Shown here: positions 40,086 to 51,400 of the stretch, piece by piece | Layout: each line of letters starts with the position of its first letter | Position numbering within the stretch: the stretch's first letter is position 1 | Source of the DNA: Affinibrenneria salicis | GTDB taxonomy: Bacteria > Pseudomonadota > Gammaproteobacteria > Enterobacterales > Enterobacteriaceae | Assembly (NCBI RefSeq): GCF_008710095.1 | Contig: NZ_VYKJ01000015.1 | Span: forward strand, 1 to 64,000 | Direction of reading: 5' to 3' | Length of the DNA: 64,000 nucleotides | Position numbers and translations under genes: made by a program | Notes under the pieces: model-generated | Told to the model about the DNA's origin: nothing | Database searches by the model: none | Seen by the model: the letters and a program-made list of their open reading frames with translations, nothing else

Positions 40086-40541
40086 TTGACTACTGACACT
40101 CATACTCTGCATATTGAAGAGATTTTAGAGCTGCTACCACATCGTTTTCCTTTTTTGCTGGTAGATCGCGTCCTCGATTTTGAGGAAGGGAAGTTTTTAC
40201 GTGCAGTTAAGAATGTTACATTTAACGAACCGTTCTTCCAGGGGCATTTTCCTGGCAAACCTATTTTTCCGGGCGTGCTGATTCTGGAAGCCATGGCTCA
40301 GGCCACCGGCATTCTGGCGTTTAAAAGCGTCGGTAAACTGGAGCCAGGCGAACTGTATTATTTCGCGGCCATTGATGAGGCGCGTTTTAAACGTCCTGTA
40401 GAGCCAGGGGATCAGATGATCCTGGAGGTCGAGTTTATTAAAGAGCGGCGCGGCGTTGCGCGTTTCAAAGGGGTGGCCAAGGTTGATGGCGAAATTGCCT
40501 GTGAAGCGTCAATGATGTGTGCTCGTCGTCGGGAGGCCTGA
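40086..40541 (+). CDS. fabZ: 3-hydroxyacyl-ACP dehydratase FabZ
   Basis: It dehydrates 3-hydroxyacyl-ACP in fatty acid elongation and competes with LpxA/LpxD for 3-hydroxymyristoyl-ACP. The start is TTG 40086 after AGGAAGAG, giving 151 residues as in E. coli; the frame is open back to 40026, but that stretch has no conserved content. The hot-dog-fold catalytic pair is His54 ([10 protein letters not shown]) and Glu68 (VLILEAMAQ). lpxA starts 4 bp after its stop. Confidence 0.97.
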   Translation: MTTDTHTLHIEEILELLPHRFPFLLVDRVLDFEEGKFLRAVKNVTFNEPFFQGHFPGKPIFPGVLILEAMAQATGILAFKSVGKLEPGELYYFAAIDEARFKRPVEPGDQMILEVEFIKERRGVARFKGVAKVDGEIACEASMMCARRREA

Positions 40542-40545
40542 TATC

Positions 40546-41334
40546 GTGATTGATCAAACCGCCTTTATTCACCCCAGCTCCATTGTGGAAGACGGCGCCG
40601 TCATCGGCGCCGGCGCGCACATTGGCCCGTTTTGCTTTATTGGCAGCCAGGTGGAAATCGGCGCCGGCACGGTACTGAAATCACACGTTGTGGTTAATGG
40701 CATCACTAAGATTGGCCGTGATAATGAAATTTATCAGTTTGCCTCTATTGGTGAAGTTAATCAGGACCTGAAATACGCCGGTGAGCCAACTCGCGTTGAG
40801 GTGGGCGATCGCAATCGTATCCGCGAAAGCGTCACCATTCATCGCGGCACCGAACAGGGCGGGGGAGTGACTAAAGTCGGCAGCGATAACCTGCTGATGA
40901 TCAATACACATATTGCGCACGACTGCGTGGTTGGCGATCGCTGTATTCTGGCCAACAATGCGACGCTGGGCGGCCACGTTTCGGTGGACGATTACGCCAT
41001 CATCGGCGGCATGACCGCGGTGCATCAGTTCTGCGTCATCGGCGCCCACGTTATGGTGGGCGGCTGTTCCGGCGTGGCGCAGGACGTGCCGCCGTTCGTG
41101 ATCGCGCAGGGTAACCACGCCACGCCGTTCGGCATCAATATCGAAGGTCTGAAACGGCGCGGGTTCGATAAAGCGGCCCAGCATGCGATTCGCAATGCCT
41201 ACAAGCTTATTTATCGCAGTGGCAAAACCCTGGATGAAGTAAAGCCAGAGATCGAAGCGCTGGCGGCGGAGTGCAAAGAAGTGCAGTCATTTGTCGACTT
41301 CTTTGCCCGCTCGACGCGCGGCATCATTCGTTAA
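40546..41334 (+). CDS. lpxA: UDP-N-acetylglucosamine acyltransferase LpxA
   Basis: It performs the first step of lipid A synthesis, O-acylation of UDP-GlcNAc. GTG 40546 gives 262 residues, exactly the E. coli length. The left-handed beta-helix occupies about 1-185, the catalytic base His125 is in [12 protein letters not shown], and a helical C-terminus follows ([18 protein letters not shown]). It sits in the compact lpxD-fabZ-lpxA-lpxB-rnhB run. Confidence 0.97.
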   Translation: MIDQTAFIHPSSIVEDGAVIGAGAHIGPFCFIGSQVEIGAGTVLKSHVVVNGITKIGRDNEIYQFASIGEVNQDLKYAGEPTRVEVGDRNRIRESVTIHRGTEQGGGVTKVGSDNLLMINTHIAHDCVVGDRCILANNATLGGHVSVDDYAIIGGMTAVHQFCVIGAHVMVGGCSGVAQDVPPFVIAQGNHATPFGINIEGLKRRGFDKAAQHAIRNAYKLIYRSGKTLDEVKPEIEALAAECKEVQSFVDFFARSTRGIIR

Positions 41335-41337
41335 TCC

Positions 41338-42483
41338 ATGCCGCGCCCGTTAGTGATTGGATTAGTCGCCGGAGAAACCTCCGGCGATATTCTTGGCGCC
41401 GGACTGATCCGCGCGCTAAAAGCGAAGGTGCCGGACGCCCGTTTTGTCGGCGTGGCCGGGCCGCGTATGCAGGCCGAGGGCTGCGAAGCCTGGTACGAGA
41501 TGGAAGAACTGGCCGTGATGGGCGTGGTGGAAGTGCTGGAGCGTTTGCCCCGGCTGCTGAAAATCCGTCGCGATCTGACCCGGCGTTTCAGCCAACTCAA
41601 ACCGGATGTGTTCGTCGGCATCGACGCGCCGGATTTCAATATCACGCTGGAAGGACGGTTGAAACAGCGCGGTATCTGCACTATTCATTATGTCAGCCCG
41701 TCCGTCTGGGCCTGGCGTCAAAAACGCGTTTTCAAAATTGGCAAGGCGACCGATCTGGTGCTGGCGTTTTTACCTTTTGAAAAAGCCTTTTACGATCGAT
41801 TCAACGTTCCCTGCCGCTTTATTGGCCATACCATGGCCGATGCGATGCCGCTGCAGCCGGATAAACTGGCGGCCAGAGCAACGCTCGGGCTGGCGCCGGA
41901 TGCGCGCTGTCTGGCTCTGCTGCCGGGCAGTCGGGGCGCGGAAGTGGAAATGCTGAGCGCCGATTTTCTGCGAACGGCCAGTCTGTTGCGGGCGCGTTTC
42001 CCGGCGCTGGAGATTGTGGTTCCGCTGGTCAACCAGAAGCGGCGGCAACAGTTTGAGGCGATTAAACTGGCGGTGGCGCCTGATTTGGCGCTGCACCTGC
42101 TGGACGGGCAGGCGCGCGAGGCGATGATCGCCAGCGATGCCGCGCTGCTGGCTTCCGGCACCGCGGCGCTGGAGTGTATGCTGGCTAAATGTCCGATGGT
42201 GGTTGGTTACCGGATGAAGCCGCTGACCTTCTGGCTGGCGCGCAAGCTGGTGAAAACCCAGTGGGTGTCGTTGCCGAATCTGCTGGCCGGACGCGAGCTG
42301 GTGACGGAGCTGTTGCAGCAGGATTGCGTGCCCGACAAACTGGCGGCGGCGCTGCTGCCGTGGCTGGAAGGCGGCGAACGCGCCGAGTCGCTGCGGCGCG
42401 ACTTTCTGCAACTGCACCGGCAGATTCGCTGCAATGCGGACGAACAGGCGGCACAGGCGGTGCTGGAACGAGTTAAAGCATGA
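41338..42483 (+). CDS. lpxB: Lipid-A-disaccharide synthase LpxB
   Basis: This GT19 glycosyltransferase joins lipid X to UDP-2,3-diacylglucosamine at the inner membrane. The 381 residues have the N-terminal [17 protein letters not shown] motif, [10 protein letters not shown] (about 119-128), the UDP-binding [11 protein letters not shown] and a C-terminal region with [11 protein letters not shown] 41338 is 3 bp after lpxA. Its stop overlaps the rnhB start by 4 bp (ATGA). Confidence 0.97.
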   Translation: MPRPLVIGLVAGETSGDILGAGLIRALKAKVPDARFVGVAGPRMQAEGCEAWYEMEELAVMGVVEVLERLPRLLKIRRDLTRRFSQLKPDVFVGIDAPDFNITLEGRLKQRGICTIHYVSPSVWAWRQKRVFKIGKATDLVLAFLPFEKAFYDRFNVPCRFIGHTMADAMPLQPDKLAARATLGLAPDARCLALLPGSRGAEVEMLSADFLRTASLLRARFPALEIVVPLVNQKRRQQFEAIKLAVAPDLALHLLDGQAREAMIASDAALLASGTAALECMLAKCPMVVGYRMKPLTFWLARKLVKTQWVSLPNLLAGRELVTELLQQDCVPDKLAAALLPWLEGGERAESLRRDFLQLHRQIRCNADEQAAQAVLERVKA

Positions 42484-43076
42484 GTGATGTATTCATTTAC
42501 CCGTCGGCGGCGCTGATTGCCGGCGTGGATGAGGTGGGGCGCGGTCCGCTGGTCGGCGCCGTGGTGACGGCGGCGGTGATTCTCGATCCGACCCGGCCGA
42601 TTGTCGGCCTGGCGGACTCGAAAAAATTGAGCGAAAAACGTCGTCAGGCGCTGAGTCTGGAAATTAAACAGAAGGCGCTGGCCTGGAGTCTGGGGCGCGC
42701 CGAGCCGGAGGAGATCGACCGGCTCAATATCCTGCACGCCACCATGCTGGCGATGCAGCGCGCCGTCGCGGGTCTGGCCGTCACGCCCGAATGGGTGCTG
42801 GTGGACGGCAATCGCTGCCCCGCGCTGCCGATGCCGTCGCTGGCGGTGGTGAAAGGCGATAGCCGCGTGGCGGAAATTAGCGCGGCGTCGATTCTGGCCA
42901 AAGTGGCGCGCGATAGCGAAATGGTTGAGCTCGATCGGCGTTTCCCCGAATATGGCTTTGCGCAGCATAAAGGCTACCCGACCGCCTTTCATCTGGAAAA
43001 ATTGGCCCTGCTGGGCGCGACGATCTATCACCGACGCAGCTTCGCGCCGGTTAAACGCGCGCTCGGTCTGGCTTAG
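42480..43076 (+). CDS. rnhB: Ribonuclease HII
   Basis: It cleaves the RNA strand at ribonucleotides in duplex DNA. The 198 residues carry [15 protein letters not shown] (metal ligands Asp17 and Glu18), a further Asp in [15 protein letters not shown] context, LVDGNRCP and SILAKVARD, the RNase HII signature. It is translationally coupled to lpxB and separated by 143 bp from dnaE. Confidence 0.96.
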   Translation: MSDVFIYPSAALIAGVDEVGRGPLVGAVVTAAVILDPTRPIVGLADSKKLSEKRRQALSLEIKQKALAWSLGRAEPEEIDRLNILHATMLAMQRAVAGLAVTPEWVLVDGNRCPALPMPSLAVVKGDSRVAEISAASILAKVARDSEMVELDRRFPEYGFAQHKGYPTAFHLEKLALLGATIYHRRSFAPVKRALGLA

Positions 43077-43219
43077 CGCATTATTCCATTGCATTCCGGC
43101 GCCGTGTGCGGGCGCGTGATGTTGCCGCGCTGCGCCGGAGACGATGAATATACGCACCGCCTATCGGAGGGTTGCCCCGGGTAACCTGCTGACTAATCGA
43201 TTAACTCTGGTATCTGGAT

Positions 43220-46200
43220 ATGGCCGAACCACGTTTTGTTCACCTGCGTGTTCACAGTGACTATTCCATGATTGATGGCCTGGCTAAAACCGGGCCGCTG
43301 GTCAAAAAGGCCGCCTCGATGGGGATGCCGGCGCTGGCGATCACTGATTTCACCAACCTGTGCGGTCTGGTGAAGTTTTACGGCGGCGCCAACGGGGCCG
43401 GCGTTAAGCCGATCGTCGGCGCGGATATTTATCTGCAGAGCGAACTGCTGGGCGATGAGCTGGCGCATCTGACCATCCTGGCGATGGACAACGAAGGTTA
43501 CCAGAACCTGACGTTGCTGATTTCGCAGGCCTACCAGAACGGGTATGGCGCGGCCGGACCGGTCATTCAGCGCGATTGGCTGATCGGGCGCAGCCACGGC
43601 TTGCTGCTGCTGTCGGGCGGCCGCATGGGCGATACCGGCAAATTCATTCTGCGCGGCAACCAGGCGCTGGTCGATCAGTGTCTGGATTTCTGGCAGGAGC
43701 ATTTTCCCGATCGCTACTACCTGGAACTGATCCGCACCGGTCGACCGGACGAAGAGAGTTACCTGCATGCGGCGGTGGCGTTGGCCACCGAACGCGGGCT
43801 GCCGGTAGTGGCGACCAACGATGTGTGCTTCATCAGTCCTGAAGACTTTGATGCGCATGAGATTCGGGTAGCCATTCACGACGGTTATACGCTGGACGAT
43901 CCCAAACGGCCGCGCAACTACAGCCAGCAGCAGTATCTGCGCAGCGAAGAAGAGATGTGCGAGCTGTTCGCCGACATTCCCGAAGCCCTGATCAACAGCG
44001 TGGAAATCGCCAAACGCTGCAACGTGACCATCCGTCTGGGCGAATACTTCCTGCCTCAGTTCCCGACCGGCGACATGTCGACGGAAGATTATCTGGTAAA
44101 ACGCGCCAAAGAGGGGCTGGAGGAACGGCTGGCGTTCCTGTTCCCGGATCCGCAGGTGCGGGCGCAGAAGCGGCCGGAGTATGACGAGCGTCTGGAGATT
44201 GAGCTCCAGGTGGTCAACCAAATGGGCTTTCCCGGCTACTTCCTGATTGTGATGGAATTTATCCAGTGGTCGAAGGATAACGATGTGCCGGTAGGACCGG
44301 GACGAGGGTCGGGCGCCGGCTCGCTGGTGGCCTACTCGTTGAAAATCACCGATCTCGATCCGCTGGAGTTTGATCTGCTGTTCGAACGCTTCCTTAACCC
44401 GGAACGCGTCTCTATGCCCGACTTCGACGTCGACTTTTGTATGGAGAAGCGCGACCGGGTTATCGATCACGTGGCGGAGATGTACGGCCGCGACGCGGTA
44501 TCGCAGATTATCACCTTCGGCACCATGGCGGCGAAAGCGGTCATCCGCGACGTTGGCCGGGTGCTCGGCCATCCCTATGGTTTTGTCGATCGGATCTCTA
44601 AGCTGGTGCCGCCCGACCCGGGCATGACGCTGGAAAAGGCGTTCGCCGCCGAGCCGCAGCTGCAGGAAATCTATGATGCGGACGAGGAAGTCAAGGCGCT
44701 GATCGATATGGCGCGCAAGCTGGAAGGGGTCACGCGTAACGCCGGTAAACATGCGGGCGGCGTGGTGATCTCGCCGACTAAAATTACCGACTTCGCGCCG
44801 CTATACTGCGACGCCGAAGGCAACCATCCGGTGACTCAGTTCGACAAAAACGATGTTGAGTATGCCGGTCTGGTGAAGTTCGACTTCCTCGGCCTGCGTA
44901 CGCTGACCATCATCGACTGGGCGCTGGAGATGATCAATGCGCGCCGGGCCAAACAGGGTCTGGAGCCGATCGATATTGCGGCCATTCCGCTCGACGATAA
45001 AAAAAGTTTCGATATGCTGCAGCGTTCGGAAACCACTGCGGTGTTCCAGCTTGAATCGCGCGGCATGAAGGATTTGATCAAACGCCTGAAGCCGGACTGC
45101 TTTGAAGATATGATCGCGCTGGTGGCGCTGTTCCGCCCCGGCCCGCTGCAGTCGGGCATGGTGGATAACTTTATCGACCGTAAGCACGGGCGAGAAGAGC
45201 TTTCCTACCCGGATAGCCAGTGGCAGCACGAGTCGCTCAAGCCGGTGCTGGAGCCGACCTATGGTATTATCCTGTATCAGGAACAGGTGATGCAGATTGC
45301 CCAGGTGCTGGCTGGCTATACGCTGGGCGGCGCGGATATGCTGCGCCGCGCGATGGGTAAGAAAAAGCCGGAGGAGATGGCGAAACAGCGCTCGGTGTTT
45401 AAAGAGGGCGCGGAGAGGATGGGCATCGACGGCGAGCTGTCGATGAAAATCTTCGACCTGGTGGAGAAATTCGCCGGTTACGGCTTTAACAAATCTCACT
45501 CGGCGGCCTATGCGCTGGTTTCCTATCAGACGCTGTGGCTGAAGGCGCATTATCCGGCGGAGTTCATGGCGGCCGTAATGACGGCGGATATGGACAACAC
45601 CGATAAGGTGGTTGGTCTGGTGGATGAATGCTGGCGTATGGGGCTGAAAATTCTGCCGCCGGATATCAACAGCGGGTTATACCACTTCCACGTCAATGAC
45701 AACGGCGAGATCGTGTACGGTATCGGCGCGATCAAGGGCGTGGGCGAAGGGCCGATCGAAGCGATTATCGAAGCGCGCAACCAGGGCGGCTATTTTAAAG
45801 AGCTGTTCGACCTGTGCGCGCGCACCGATATCAAAAAGCTTAACCGGCGCGTGCTGGAAAAGCTGATTATGTCCGGCGCCTTCGATCGGCTGGGGCCGCA
45901 CAGGGCCGCGCTGATGAACTCGCTGGGCGATGCGCTGAAGGCGGCCGATCAGCATGCCAAAGCGGAGGCCATCGGCCAGACCGATATGTTCGGCGTGCTG
46001 GCCGAAGCGCCGGAGCAGATCGAACAGTCGTACAGTACGGTGGCGGCGTGGCCTGAACAGGTGGTGCTCGACGGCGAGCGGGAAACGCTGGGTCTGTATC
46101 TGACCGGCCACCCGATAACGCAGTATCTGAAAGAAATAGAACGTTATACCGGCGGGCTGCGCCTGAAGGATATGCATCCTACGGAGCGCGGCAAAATGAC

Positions 46201-46702
46201 CACCGCCGTTGGGCTGGTGCTGGGTGCGCGCGTGATGGTGACCAAACGCGGCAACCGCATCGGCGTGTGTACGCTGGATGATCGTTCCGGTCGTCTGGAA
46301 GTGATGCTATTCACCGATGCGCTGGAAAAATATCAGCATTTGCTGGAAAAAGACCGTATCCTGATAGCAGTTGGACAGGTCAGCTTTGATGACTTTAGCG
46401 GGGGACTTAAAATGACTGCCCGCGAGTTAATGGATATCAGCGAAGCGCGGGAAAAATATGCGCGCGGTCTTGCTATCTCGCTGACCGACAGGCAAATTGA
46501 TGACCAGCTTTTAAACCGTCTCCGCCAGTCGCTGGAACCCCATCGATCGGGGACGATTCCGGTGCATCTCTACTACCAGCGCGAGGATGCGCGAGCCCGG
46601 TTACGCTTTGGCGCGGCATGGCGGGTTACGCCAGCCGAAGCTTTGCTCATTGAGCTGCGTAAGCTGGTGGGTCTGGAACAGGTGGAACTGGAATTTGACT
46701 AA
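43220..46702 (+). CDS. dnaE: DNA polymerase III alpha subunit
   Basis: This is the replicative polymerase subunit. It has 1160 residues, as in E. coli. The PHP domain is N-terminal ([18 protein letters not shown]). The C-family palm catalytic motif PDFDVDFC is near 400, with [14 protein letters not shown] just before it. The fingers contain [11 protein letters not shown]. The beta-clamp-binding segment (IGQTDMF, near 920) and an OB domain ([15 protein letters not shown]) follow, then the tau-binding end. accA starts 12 bp downstream. Confidence 0.98.
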   Translation: MAEPRFVHLRVHSDYSMIDGLAKTGPLVKKAASMGMPALAITDFTNLCGLVKFYGGANGAGVKPIVGADIYLQSELLGDELAHLTILAMDNEGYQNLTLLISQAYQNGYGAAGPVIQRDWLIGRSHGLLLLSGGRMGDTGKFILRGNQALVDQCLDFWQEHFPDRYYLELIRTGRPDEESYLHAAVALATERGLPVVATNDVCFISPEDFDAHEIRVAIHDGYTLDDPKRPRNYSQQQYLRSEEEMCELFADIPEALINSVEIAKRCNVTIRLGEYFLPQFPTGDMSTEDYLVKRAKEGLEERLAFLFPDPQVRAQKRPEYDERLEIELQVVNQMGFPGYFLIVMEFIQWSKDNDVPVGPGRGSGAGSLVAYSLKITDLDPLEFDLLFERFLNPERVSMPDFDVDFCMEKRDRVIDHVAEMYGRDAVSQIITFGTMAAKAVIRDVGRVLGHPYGFVDRISKLVPPDPGMTLEKAFAAEPQLQEIYDADEEVKALIDMARKLEGVTRNAGKHAGGVVISPTKITDFAPLYCDAEGNHPVTQFDKNDVEYAGLVKFDFLGLRTLTIIDWALEMINARRAKQGLEPIDIAAIPLDDKKSFDMLQRSETTAVFQLESRGMKDLIKRLKPDCFEDMIALVALFRPGPLQSGMVDNFIDRKHGREELSYPDSQWQHESLKPVLEPTYGIILYQEQVMQIAQVLAGYTLGGADMLRRAMGKKKPEEMAKQRSVFKEGAERMGIDGELSMKIFDLVEKFAGYGFNKSHSAAYALVSYQTLWLKAHYPAEFMAAVMTADMDNTDKVVGLVDECWRMGLKILPPDINSGLYHFHVNDNGEIVYGIGAIKGVGEGPIEAIIEARNQGGYFKELFDLCARTDIKKLNRRVLEKLIMSGAFDRLGPHRAALMNSLGDALKAADQHAKAEAIGQTDMFGVLAEAPEQIEQSYSTVAAWPEQVVLDGERETLGLYLTGHPITQYLKEIERYTGGLRLKDMHPTERGKMTTAVGLVLGARVMVTKRGNRIGVCTLDDRSGRLEVMLFTDALEKYQHLLEKDRILIAVGQVSFDDFSGGLKMTARELMDISEAREKYARGLAISLTDRQIDDQLLNRLRQSLEPHRSGTIPVHLYYQREDARARLRFGAAWRVTPAEALLIELRKLVGLEQVELEFD

Positions 46703-46714
46703 TATAGGAATACT

Positions 46715-47674
46715 ATGAGTCTTAATTTTCTTGATTTTGAGCAGCCGATTGCAGAGCTGGAAGCGAAAATTGACTCGCTGACTGCAGTCAGCCGTCAGGA
46801 TGAAAAATTAGATATTAATCTGGACGAAGAAGTTCGCCGGCTGCGTGAAAAAAGCGTTGAGCTGACGCGTAAAATCTTCGCCGACCTCGGCGCATGGCAG
46901 ATCGCTCAACTGGCGCGTCATCCGCAGCGTCCTTATACGCTGGATTATGTGCGTCAGATTTTCACGGACTTTGATGAACTGGCCGGCGACCGCGCCTATG
47001 CCGATGATAAGGCGATCGTCGGCGGTATCGCGCGTCTCGAAGGGCGTCCGCTGATGGTGATTGGTCATCAGAAGGGCCGTGAAACCAAAGAAAAAATCCG
47101 GCGTAACTTCGGGATGCCGGCGCCGGAAGGCTACCGCAAGGCGCTGCGCCTGATGGAAATGGCCGAACGCTTTAAGATGCCGATCGTGACCTTTATCGAC
47201 ACGCCGGGGGCTTATCCTGGCGTAGGCGCGGAAGAGCGCGGTCAGTCTGAAGCCATTGCCCGCAACCTGCGCGAAATGTCCGGCCTGCGCGTGCCGATCG
47301 TCTGTACGGTGATTGGCGAGGGCGGTTCCGGCGGCGCGCTGGCGATCGGCGTCGGCGATAAGGTTAATATGCTGCAGTACAGCACCTACTCGGTGATCTC
47401 TCCCGAGGGCTGCGCCTCCATTCTGTGGAAGAGCGCCGACAAGGCGCCGCTGGCGGCGGAGGCGATGGGTATTACCGCTCCGCGCCTGAAAGAGCTGAAG
47501 ATGATCGACAGCGTGATTCCCGAACCGCTGGGCGCGGCGCATCGCGATGTGGCGGCGATGGCGGAGTCGCTGAAGGCGCAACTGCTGGCCGATCTCGGCG
47601 AGCTGGAGTTGCTGAGCGAAGAAGAACTGCTTAACCGGCGCTATCAGCGTTTGATGAGTTACGGCTACTGCTAA
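46715..47674 (+). CDS. accA: Acetyl-CoA carboxylase carboxyltransferase subunit alpha
   Basis: Together with AccD it transfers the carboxyl group from biotin to acetyl-CoA, giving malonyl-CoA for fatty acid synthesis. It has 319 residues, as in E. coli. The crotonase-fold core shows [37 protein letters not shown] and [13 protein letters not shown]. It closely follows dnaE, as in E. coli, and ends at the terminator at 47693. Confidence 0.98.
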   Translation: MSLNFLDFEQPIAELEAKIDSLTAVSRQDEKLDINLDEEVRRLREKSVELTRKIFADLGAWQIAQLARHPQRPYTLDYVRQIFTDFDELAGDRAYADDKAIVGGIARLEGRPLMVIGHQKGRETKEKIRRNFGMPAPEGYRKALRLMEMAERFKMPIVTFIDTPGAYPGVGAEERGQSEAIARNLREMSGLRVPIVCTVIGEGGSGGALAIGVGDKVNMLQYSTYSVISPEGCASILWKSADKAPLAAEAMGITAPRLKELKMIDSVIPEPLGAAHRDVAAMAESLKAQLLADLGELELLSEEELLNRRYQRLMSYGYC

Positions 47675-47692
47675 AGCAGAGGCCCGCTGCGC

Positions 47693-47728
47693 AAAGTCCG
47701 CTGTCAGTCATGAGAGCGGACTTTTTTG
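47693..47728 (+). terminator. Terminator after accA
   Basis: AAAGTCCGCT pairs with AGCGGACTTT around a TGTCAGTCATGAG loop and is followed by a T run. It is 19 bp past the accA stop. Confidence 0.88.
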
Positions 47729-47791
47729 TTATTATGGGGCCGCATCTGTTTCGCCCCGCATCCGCAGGCGACGACCGTTTTGGAGACCGCA

Positions 47792-48181
47792 ATGATAAAA
47801 CTGCTTGATGTCGACCATATCGCAATCATTGCCGCGGATTATCAACGCAGTAAACGTTTTTACTGCGACGTGTTGGGGTTTCGCCTGCTCGGCGAGGTTT
47901 ATCGCGCCGCGCGCGACTCCTGGAAGGGGGATCTGGCGCTGGGCGAGCGCTATGTGATTGAACTGTTCTCGTTCCCCTCGCCCCCGCCGCGCGTCAGCCG
48001 GCCGGAAGCCTGTGGTTTGCGCCATCTGGCGTTTGCGGTGGCGGATATTGAACAATCCGTCGCCTGGCTGAACGGACACGGCGTAGCGTGCGAACCGATA
48101 CGCATTGATGAACACACGCAGCGCCGTTTTACCTTTTTTTCCGATCCTGACGATTTGCCGCTTGAACTGTATGAACGCTGA
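47792..48181 (+). CDS. yaeR: VOC family protein YaeR (glyoxalase-like)
   Basis: The 129-residue protein of the vicinal oxygen chelate superfamily is close to E. coli YaeR. Putative metal ligands are the His in VDHIAIIAADY, Glu in YVIELFSFP, His in CGLRHLAFAV and Glu in LPLELYER. The reaction is unknown; a glyoxalase or dioxygenase role is inferred only from the fold. ATG 47792 follows TGGAGACC. Its end overlaps the tilS start by 11 bp, suggesting coupling. Confidence 0.93.
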   Translation: MIKLLDVDHIAIIAADYQRSKRFYCDVLGFRLLGEVYRAARDSWKGDLALGERYVIELFSFPSPPPRVSRPEACGLRHLAFAVADIEQSVAWLNGHGVACEPIRIDEHTQRRFTFFSDPDDLPLELYER

Positions 48182-49508
48182 ATTCGACATTGATAACAAC
48201 GATGACGAGGAATTGCTGGCGCTGGTCAGCCGTCACGCCGGATCCGTGCGGCGAGTGCTGGTGGCCTACAGCGGCGGGCTCGATTCCAGCGTGCTGCTGC
48301 ACCTGATGACGCGCTGGCGCGAGGCCGGACCATCGCGCGAGGTGCGCGCCGTCTATATTCACCACGGTTTGAGTCTGCATGCCGATGAGTGGGCGCGCCA
48401 CTGCCGGCAGCGCTGCGACGCGTGGCGGGTGCCTTTTGCCGTGCTGCCGGTGCAGGTCGATGCCAGAGAGCACGGCCTTGAAGGCGCGGCGCGCGGCGCC
48501 CGTTATCAGGCGCTCAATCAGCATCTGCAGGATGATGAAACGCTGTTGACCGCGCAGCATCTGGACGATCAAAGTGAAACCTTTTTACTGGCGTTGAAGC
48601 GCGGCAGCGGCCCGGCGGGGCTGTCGGCGATGGCGGCGCGCGGCGCGCTGGGGCGGCATACGCTGCTGCGTCCGCTGCTTGAGGTTTCCCGCCGCCGACT
48701 GGAAAGCTACGCCCGCCGGCAGCGGTTGAGCTGGATTGAGGATGAAAGCAATCAGGACGATCGCTTCGATCGCAATTTTCTGCGTCTGCGCATTCTGCCC
48801 GCACTGAAACGGCGCTGGCCGCATTTCCCTGCCGCCGTGGCGCGCAGCGCGCAGTTATGCGCGGAGCAGGAACAACTGCTGGATGAACTGCTGAGCGAGT
48901 CATTGCAGGCGCTGTGCGAGGCCGACGGCGCGTTGCGCATCGACGGTCTGCTGCCGTTCAGCGCGGTCCGGCGCGCAGCCCTGTTGCGGCGCTGGCTGGC
49001 GGCGGGCGGCGCAAGAATGCCGTCGCGCGACCAACTGCAGCGTCTGTGGGATGAGGTCGCTGAGTCTCGTCGGGATGCGGAGCCGCTGCTGCAGCTGGGC
49101 GATCGACAGATCCGCCGTTTTCGCCGGTGCCTTTATCTGCTGCCGTCGATGCGTTCGCTCAGAGGGCTGGTGTTGGACTGGCCGCGGCTGGACAGATCGC
49201 TGGTCTTACCGGACGGGCTGGGCAGCCTGTCCTGGGCCGACGAGGGTATTGCGCTGCGCGCGCCGGCTAATGATGAGCGGGTTACCGTTCGCTTCACGGC
49301 TCAGGGTATGATCAATGTGGTCGGACGCCGGCACGGGCGTCCGCTCAAGAAACTGTGGCAGGAATTGGGCGTGCCGCCCTGGCTACGCGATCGCACGCCG
49401 CTGCTGTTTTACAACGAACAGCCGATCGCCGCCCTGGGACGGTTCATCACGCGCGAAGGGCAGGCGCAGGATGCGCGGCCCGTTTGGTTTGTTCGCTGGC
49501 GCCCGTAA
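48171..49508 (+). CDS. tilS: tRNA(Ile)-lysidine synthase TilS
   Basis: It converts C34 of tRNA-Ile2 to lysidine with ATP and lysine, an essential decoding step. The PP-loop ATP pyrophosphatase motif VAYSGGLDSSVLLHL is at 31-45. An N-terminal-type synthase domain extends to about 220, a middle helical domain follows, and the C-terminal tRNA-binding domain ends with WLRDRTPLLFYNEQPIAALGRF. ATG 48171 lies inside yaeR and gives 445 residues; E. coli TilS is somewhat shorter. Confidence 0.95.
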   Translation: MNAEFDIDNNDDEELLALVSRHAGSVRRVLVAYSGGLDSSVLLHLMTRWREAGPSREVRAVYIHHGLSLHADEWARHCRQRCDAWRVPFAVLPVQVDAREHGLEGAARGARYQALNQHLQDDETLLTAQHLDDQSETFLLALKRGSGPAGLSAMAARGALGRHTLLRPLLEVSRRRLESYARRQRLSWIEDESNQDDRFDRNFLRLRILPALKRRWPHFPAAVARSAQLCAEQEQLLDELLSESLQALCEADGALRIDGLLPFSAVRRAALLRRWLAAGGARMPSRDQLQRLWDEVAESRRDAEPLLQLGDRQIRRFRRCLYLLPSMRSLRGLVLDWPRLDRSLVLPDGLGSLSWADEGIALRAPANDERVTVRFTAQGMINVVGRRHGRPLKKLWQELGVPPWLRDRTPLLFYNEQPIAALGRFITREGQAQDARPVWFVRWRP

Positions 49509-49527
49509 CGGGGCCGGAAGGGGGAGT

Positions 49528-49556
49528 AAAACGGGCAGCGATACGGCTACCCGTTT
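49528..49556. terminator. Bidirectional terminator between tilS and rof
   Basis: AAAACGGGCAGC pairs with GGCTACCCGTTTT around a GATAC loop, with A/T flanks on both sides (AGTAAAA and GTTTTGTT). It can serve both tilS on the plus strand and rof on the minus strand, which converge here. Confidence 0.8.
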
Positions 49557-49576
49557 TGTTAAAGAAGGGAAAGGCT

Positions 49577-49837
49577 TCAGGATTCGCTAACCACCACCGT
49601 ACCGATTTTGGGATGGCTGAAGCTGGCAATATGATCGAGGCGCAGTTCGCGCAGCGAACCGGACTCCTCTATCACCAGATACTCTACCTGCTTGCGCGAA
49701 ATCATATCGCGGGCTTTACCGGTTATGATTTCTCCACTACGCAGTTCTACCGTCAGCTCTAAATGCTGCTGACAGGTGAGCTCCAGATTGTCATAGTCGT
49801 CGCAATTGATGGGTTGATATTCATTACTCATTGACAT
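49577..49837 (-). CDS. rof: Rho-binding antiterminator Rof
   Basis: Rof (YaeO) binds Rho and inhibits Rho-dependent termination. ATG 49837, preceded by GGAG, gives 86 residues (MSMSNEYQPINCDDYDNLEL). The conserved N-terminal acidic segment and the Sm-like fold region EYLVIEESGSLRELRLDHIASFSHPKIGTVVVSE match the family. The frame continues upstream to 49858 without conservation. Confidence 0.95.
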   Translation of the reverse strand: MSMSNEYQPINCDDYDNLELTCQQHLELTVELRSGEIITGKARDMISRKQVEYLVIEESGSLRELRLDHIASFSHPKIGTVVVSES

Positions 49838-50293
49838 AATGTCTCCACAAATAATCAACTATAAAATCAATAACTTAATCATTATGCCATTATTCCCTGT
49901 TAAACTTTAGTATAGCCGATATCACTGTAACGCAAATAGATCGCTATTGTTAGCAGGATTATAAGAACAGCGATACTCAATGCCATACAGCGTGTTGCCG
50001 CGCGCCGGCGTAGCCTGGCGGGCGGGCGCGAATGTGCCCGATCGCGCTTTGCGTCGGTGCGAACATAGCGCGCGACCTGGCGCTGTCGCGCGTTGAACGC
50101 GCGGCGGGAAAATCGGGTGAAGACAGGGAATGGAAAGCTCCGCCTGAAAATAAGCGGCAGCAGGCGTGGTTTGTGACTAGAGTAAGCGCACGCTTCGTGG
50201 GCGGTCCGGTTTGAGTGCGAGCTGGCCCGGCGCTGCCGCCGTGCGGGGCGTTACGCCAGCCGGTTAGCGCACGGTTGCCATCTGGCGTTGGCG
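49838..50293. other. 456-bp gap between rof and yaeP
   Basis: No gene is supported. The left 100 bp is A/T-rich and should hold the rof promoter; the rest is G/C-rich with short repeats of GCGCG (AGCGCGCGACCTGGCGCTGTCGCGCG, 50068-50093 region). A 60-codon frame at 50032-50214 lacks a ribosome site and any recognisable content. Confidence 0.6.
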
Positions 50294-50497
50294 TTACTTA
50301 TCCGCACACAGATCGCTGACCAGCAAATTCGCGGCGGCATAAGCGCACTGTTCGCGAACGGCATAGGGCAGATCTTCATTGGCCGCCACCTCGTTCAGCG
50401 CTTTGAGCGCGCAACCCAGCGCATCGGAAATATAGCCGATATCGCCGCCGGCGATCTCCGCGCGTAAGCGGCGTATTAATTCGCAGTATTGCTGCAT
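50294..50497 (-). CDS. yaeP: YaeP family protein
   Basis: This 67-residue soluble helical protein of unknown function aligns end to end with E. coli YaeP (66 residues): [23 protein letters not shown] and [14 protein letters not shown] 50497 is preceded by AAGGAGAAC on its strand, an excellent ribosome site. In E. coli it also lies between rof and yaeQ. Confidence 0.93.
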   Translation of the reverse strand: MQQYCELIRRLRAEIAGGDIGYISDALGCALKALNEVAANEDLPYAVREQCAYAAANLLVSDLCADK

Positions 50498-50663
50498 AGT
50501 CAGTTCTCCTTAAGTGATTCGGCTGGCCGCGGCGCGGCCGCGTGACTATAACACAGCCCGCCGCTGTCCGCTTTTTGGGGCTTATCATGCCATATGCGGC
50601 AGCTTTGCTGTGAGCCGGGACGAATCTCAAGTACACTTTCTGCTACTATTAATGAGGTGAAGA

Positions 50664-51215
50664 ATGGCGTTAAAAGCAACCATTTATAAAGCAGCGGTCA
50701 ATATTGCCGATCTGGATCGGCATTTCTTTTATGACGCCAGCCTCACGCTGGCGCAGCATCCATCAGAAACCGATCAGCGCATGATGCTGCGTCTGCTGGC
50801 CTGGATTTGTCATGCGCATGAGCAACTGCGCTTTACCAAAGGGTTGTGCGCCGACGATGAGCCGGAGATTTGGCTGCATGACGACAGTCAGCAAATTCTG
50901 CTGTGGATTGAACTGGGGCTGCCCGATGAACGCCGGCTGAAAAAGGCCTGCAGCCTGGCGCGTGAGGTGGTGCTATACGCCTACGGCGAACGGGCCGCCA
51001 GCGTCTGGCGGCAAAACATCGCGCAGAAAACCGGCGGGCATAAAAATCTGACCATCCGCTTTCTGGATGACAATCAACTGGCGCAATTGGCTGCGCTGGC
51101 GCAACGCAATATGACACTGCAGGCGACGCTGCAGGAAGGCACTATCTGGTTATCTGACGCTGAGAATAATCTGGAAATCGCCTTCAGCGACTGGCAAAGT
51201 CCGCCTCAATCGTGA
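50664..51215 (+). CDS. yaeQ: YaeQ family protein
   Basis: The 183-residue protein has a PD-(D/E)XK-nuclease-like fold (known for the YaeQ family) but unproven activity; the E. coli protein was studied for its resemblance to RfaH suppressors. Family stretches are [55 protein letters not shown] and [12 protein letters not shown] 50664 follows GAGGTGAAGA. It is divergent from yaeP. Confidence 0.92.
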   Translation: MALKATIYKAAVNIADLDRHFFYDASLTLAQHPSETDQRMMLRLLAWICHAHEQLRFTKGLCADDEPEIWLHDDSQQILLWIELGLPDERRLKKACSLAREVVLYAYGERAASVWRQNIAQKTGGHKNLTIRFLDDNQLAQLAALAQRNMTLQATLQEGTIWLSDAENNLEIAFSDWQSPPQS

Positions 51216-51400
51216 TGATGGTGGGGATTTTGCAGGAATAAAGACTATACCCAATAAATTTCAGGATGCGGGATGGCGGTAAATGCCGGCATCGACAGGC
51301 TCAGGGCGGACGGTTTGCCGTAGCCCGGAAACGGGCCGTATTTTGCGCCGCAAGCGCGCCCGCAGGCTGAAAAATGGAGGGGATACACTGGAGATAGGGT

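Noticed and set aside
43193..44752. A 519-codon minus-strand frame opposite dnaE
   Set aside because: It is a codon-bias shadow of the dnaE PHP region with no motif of its own.
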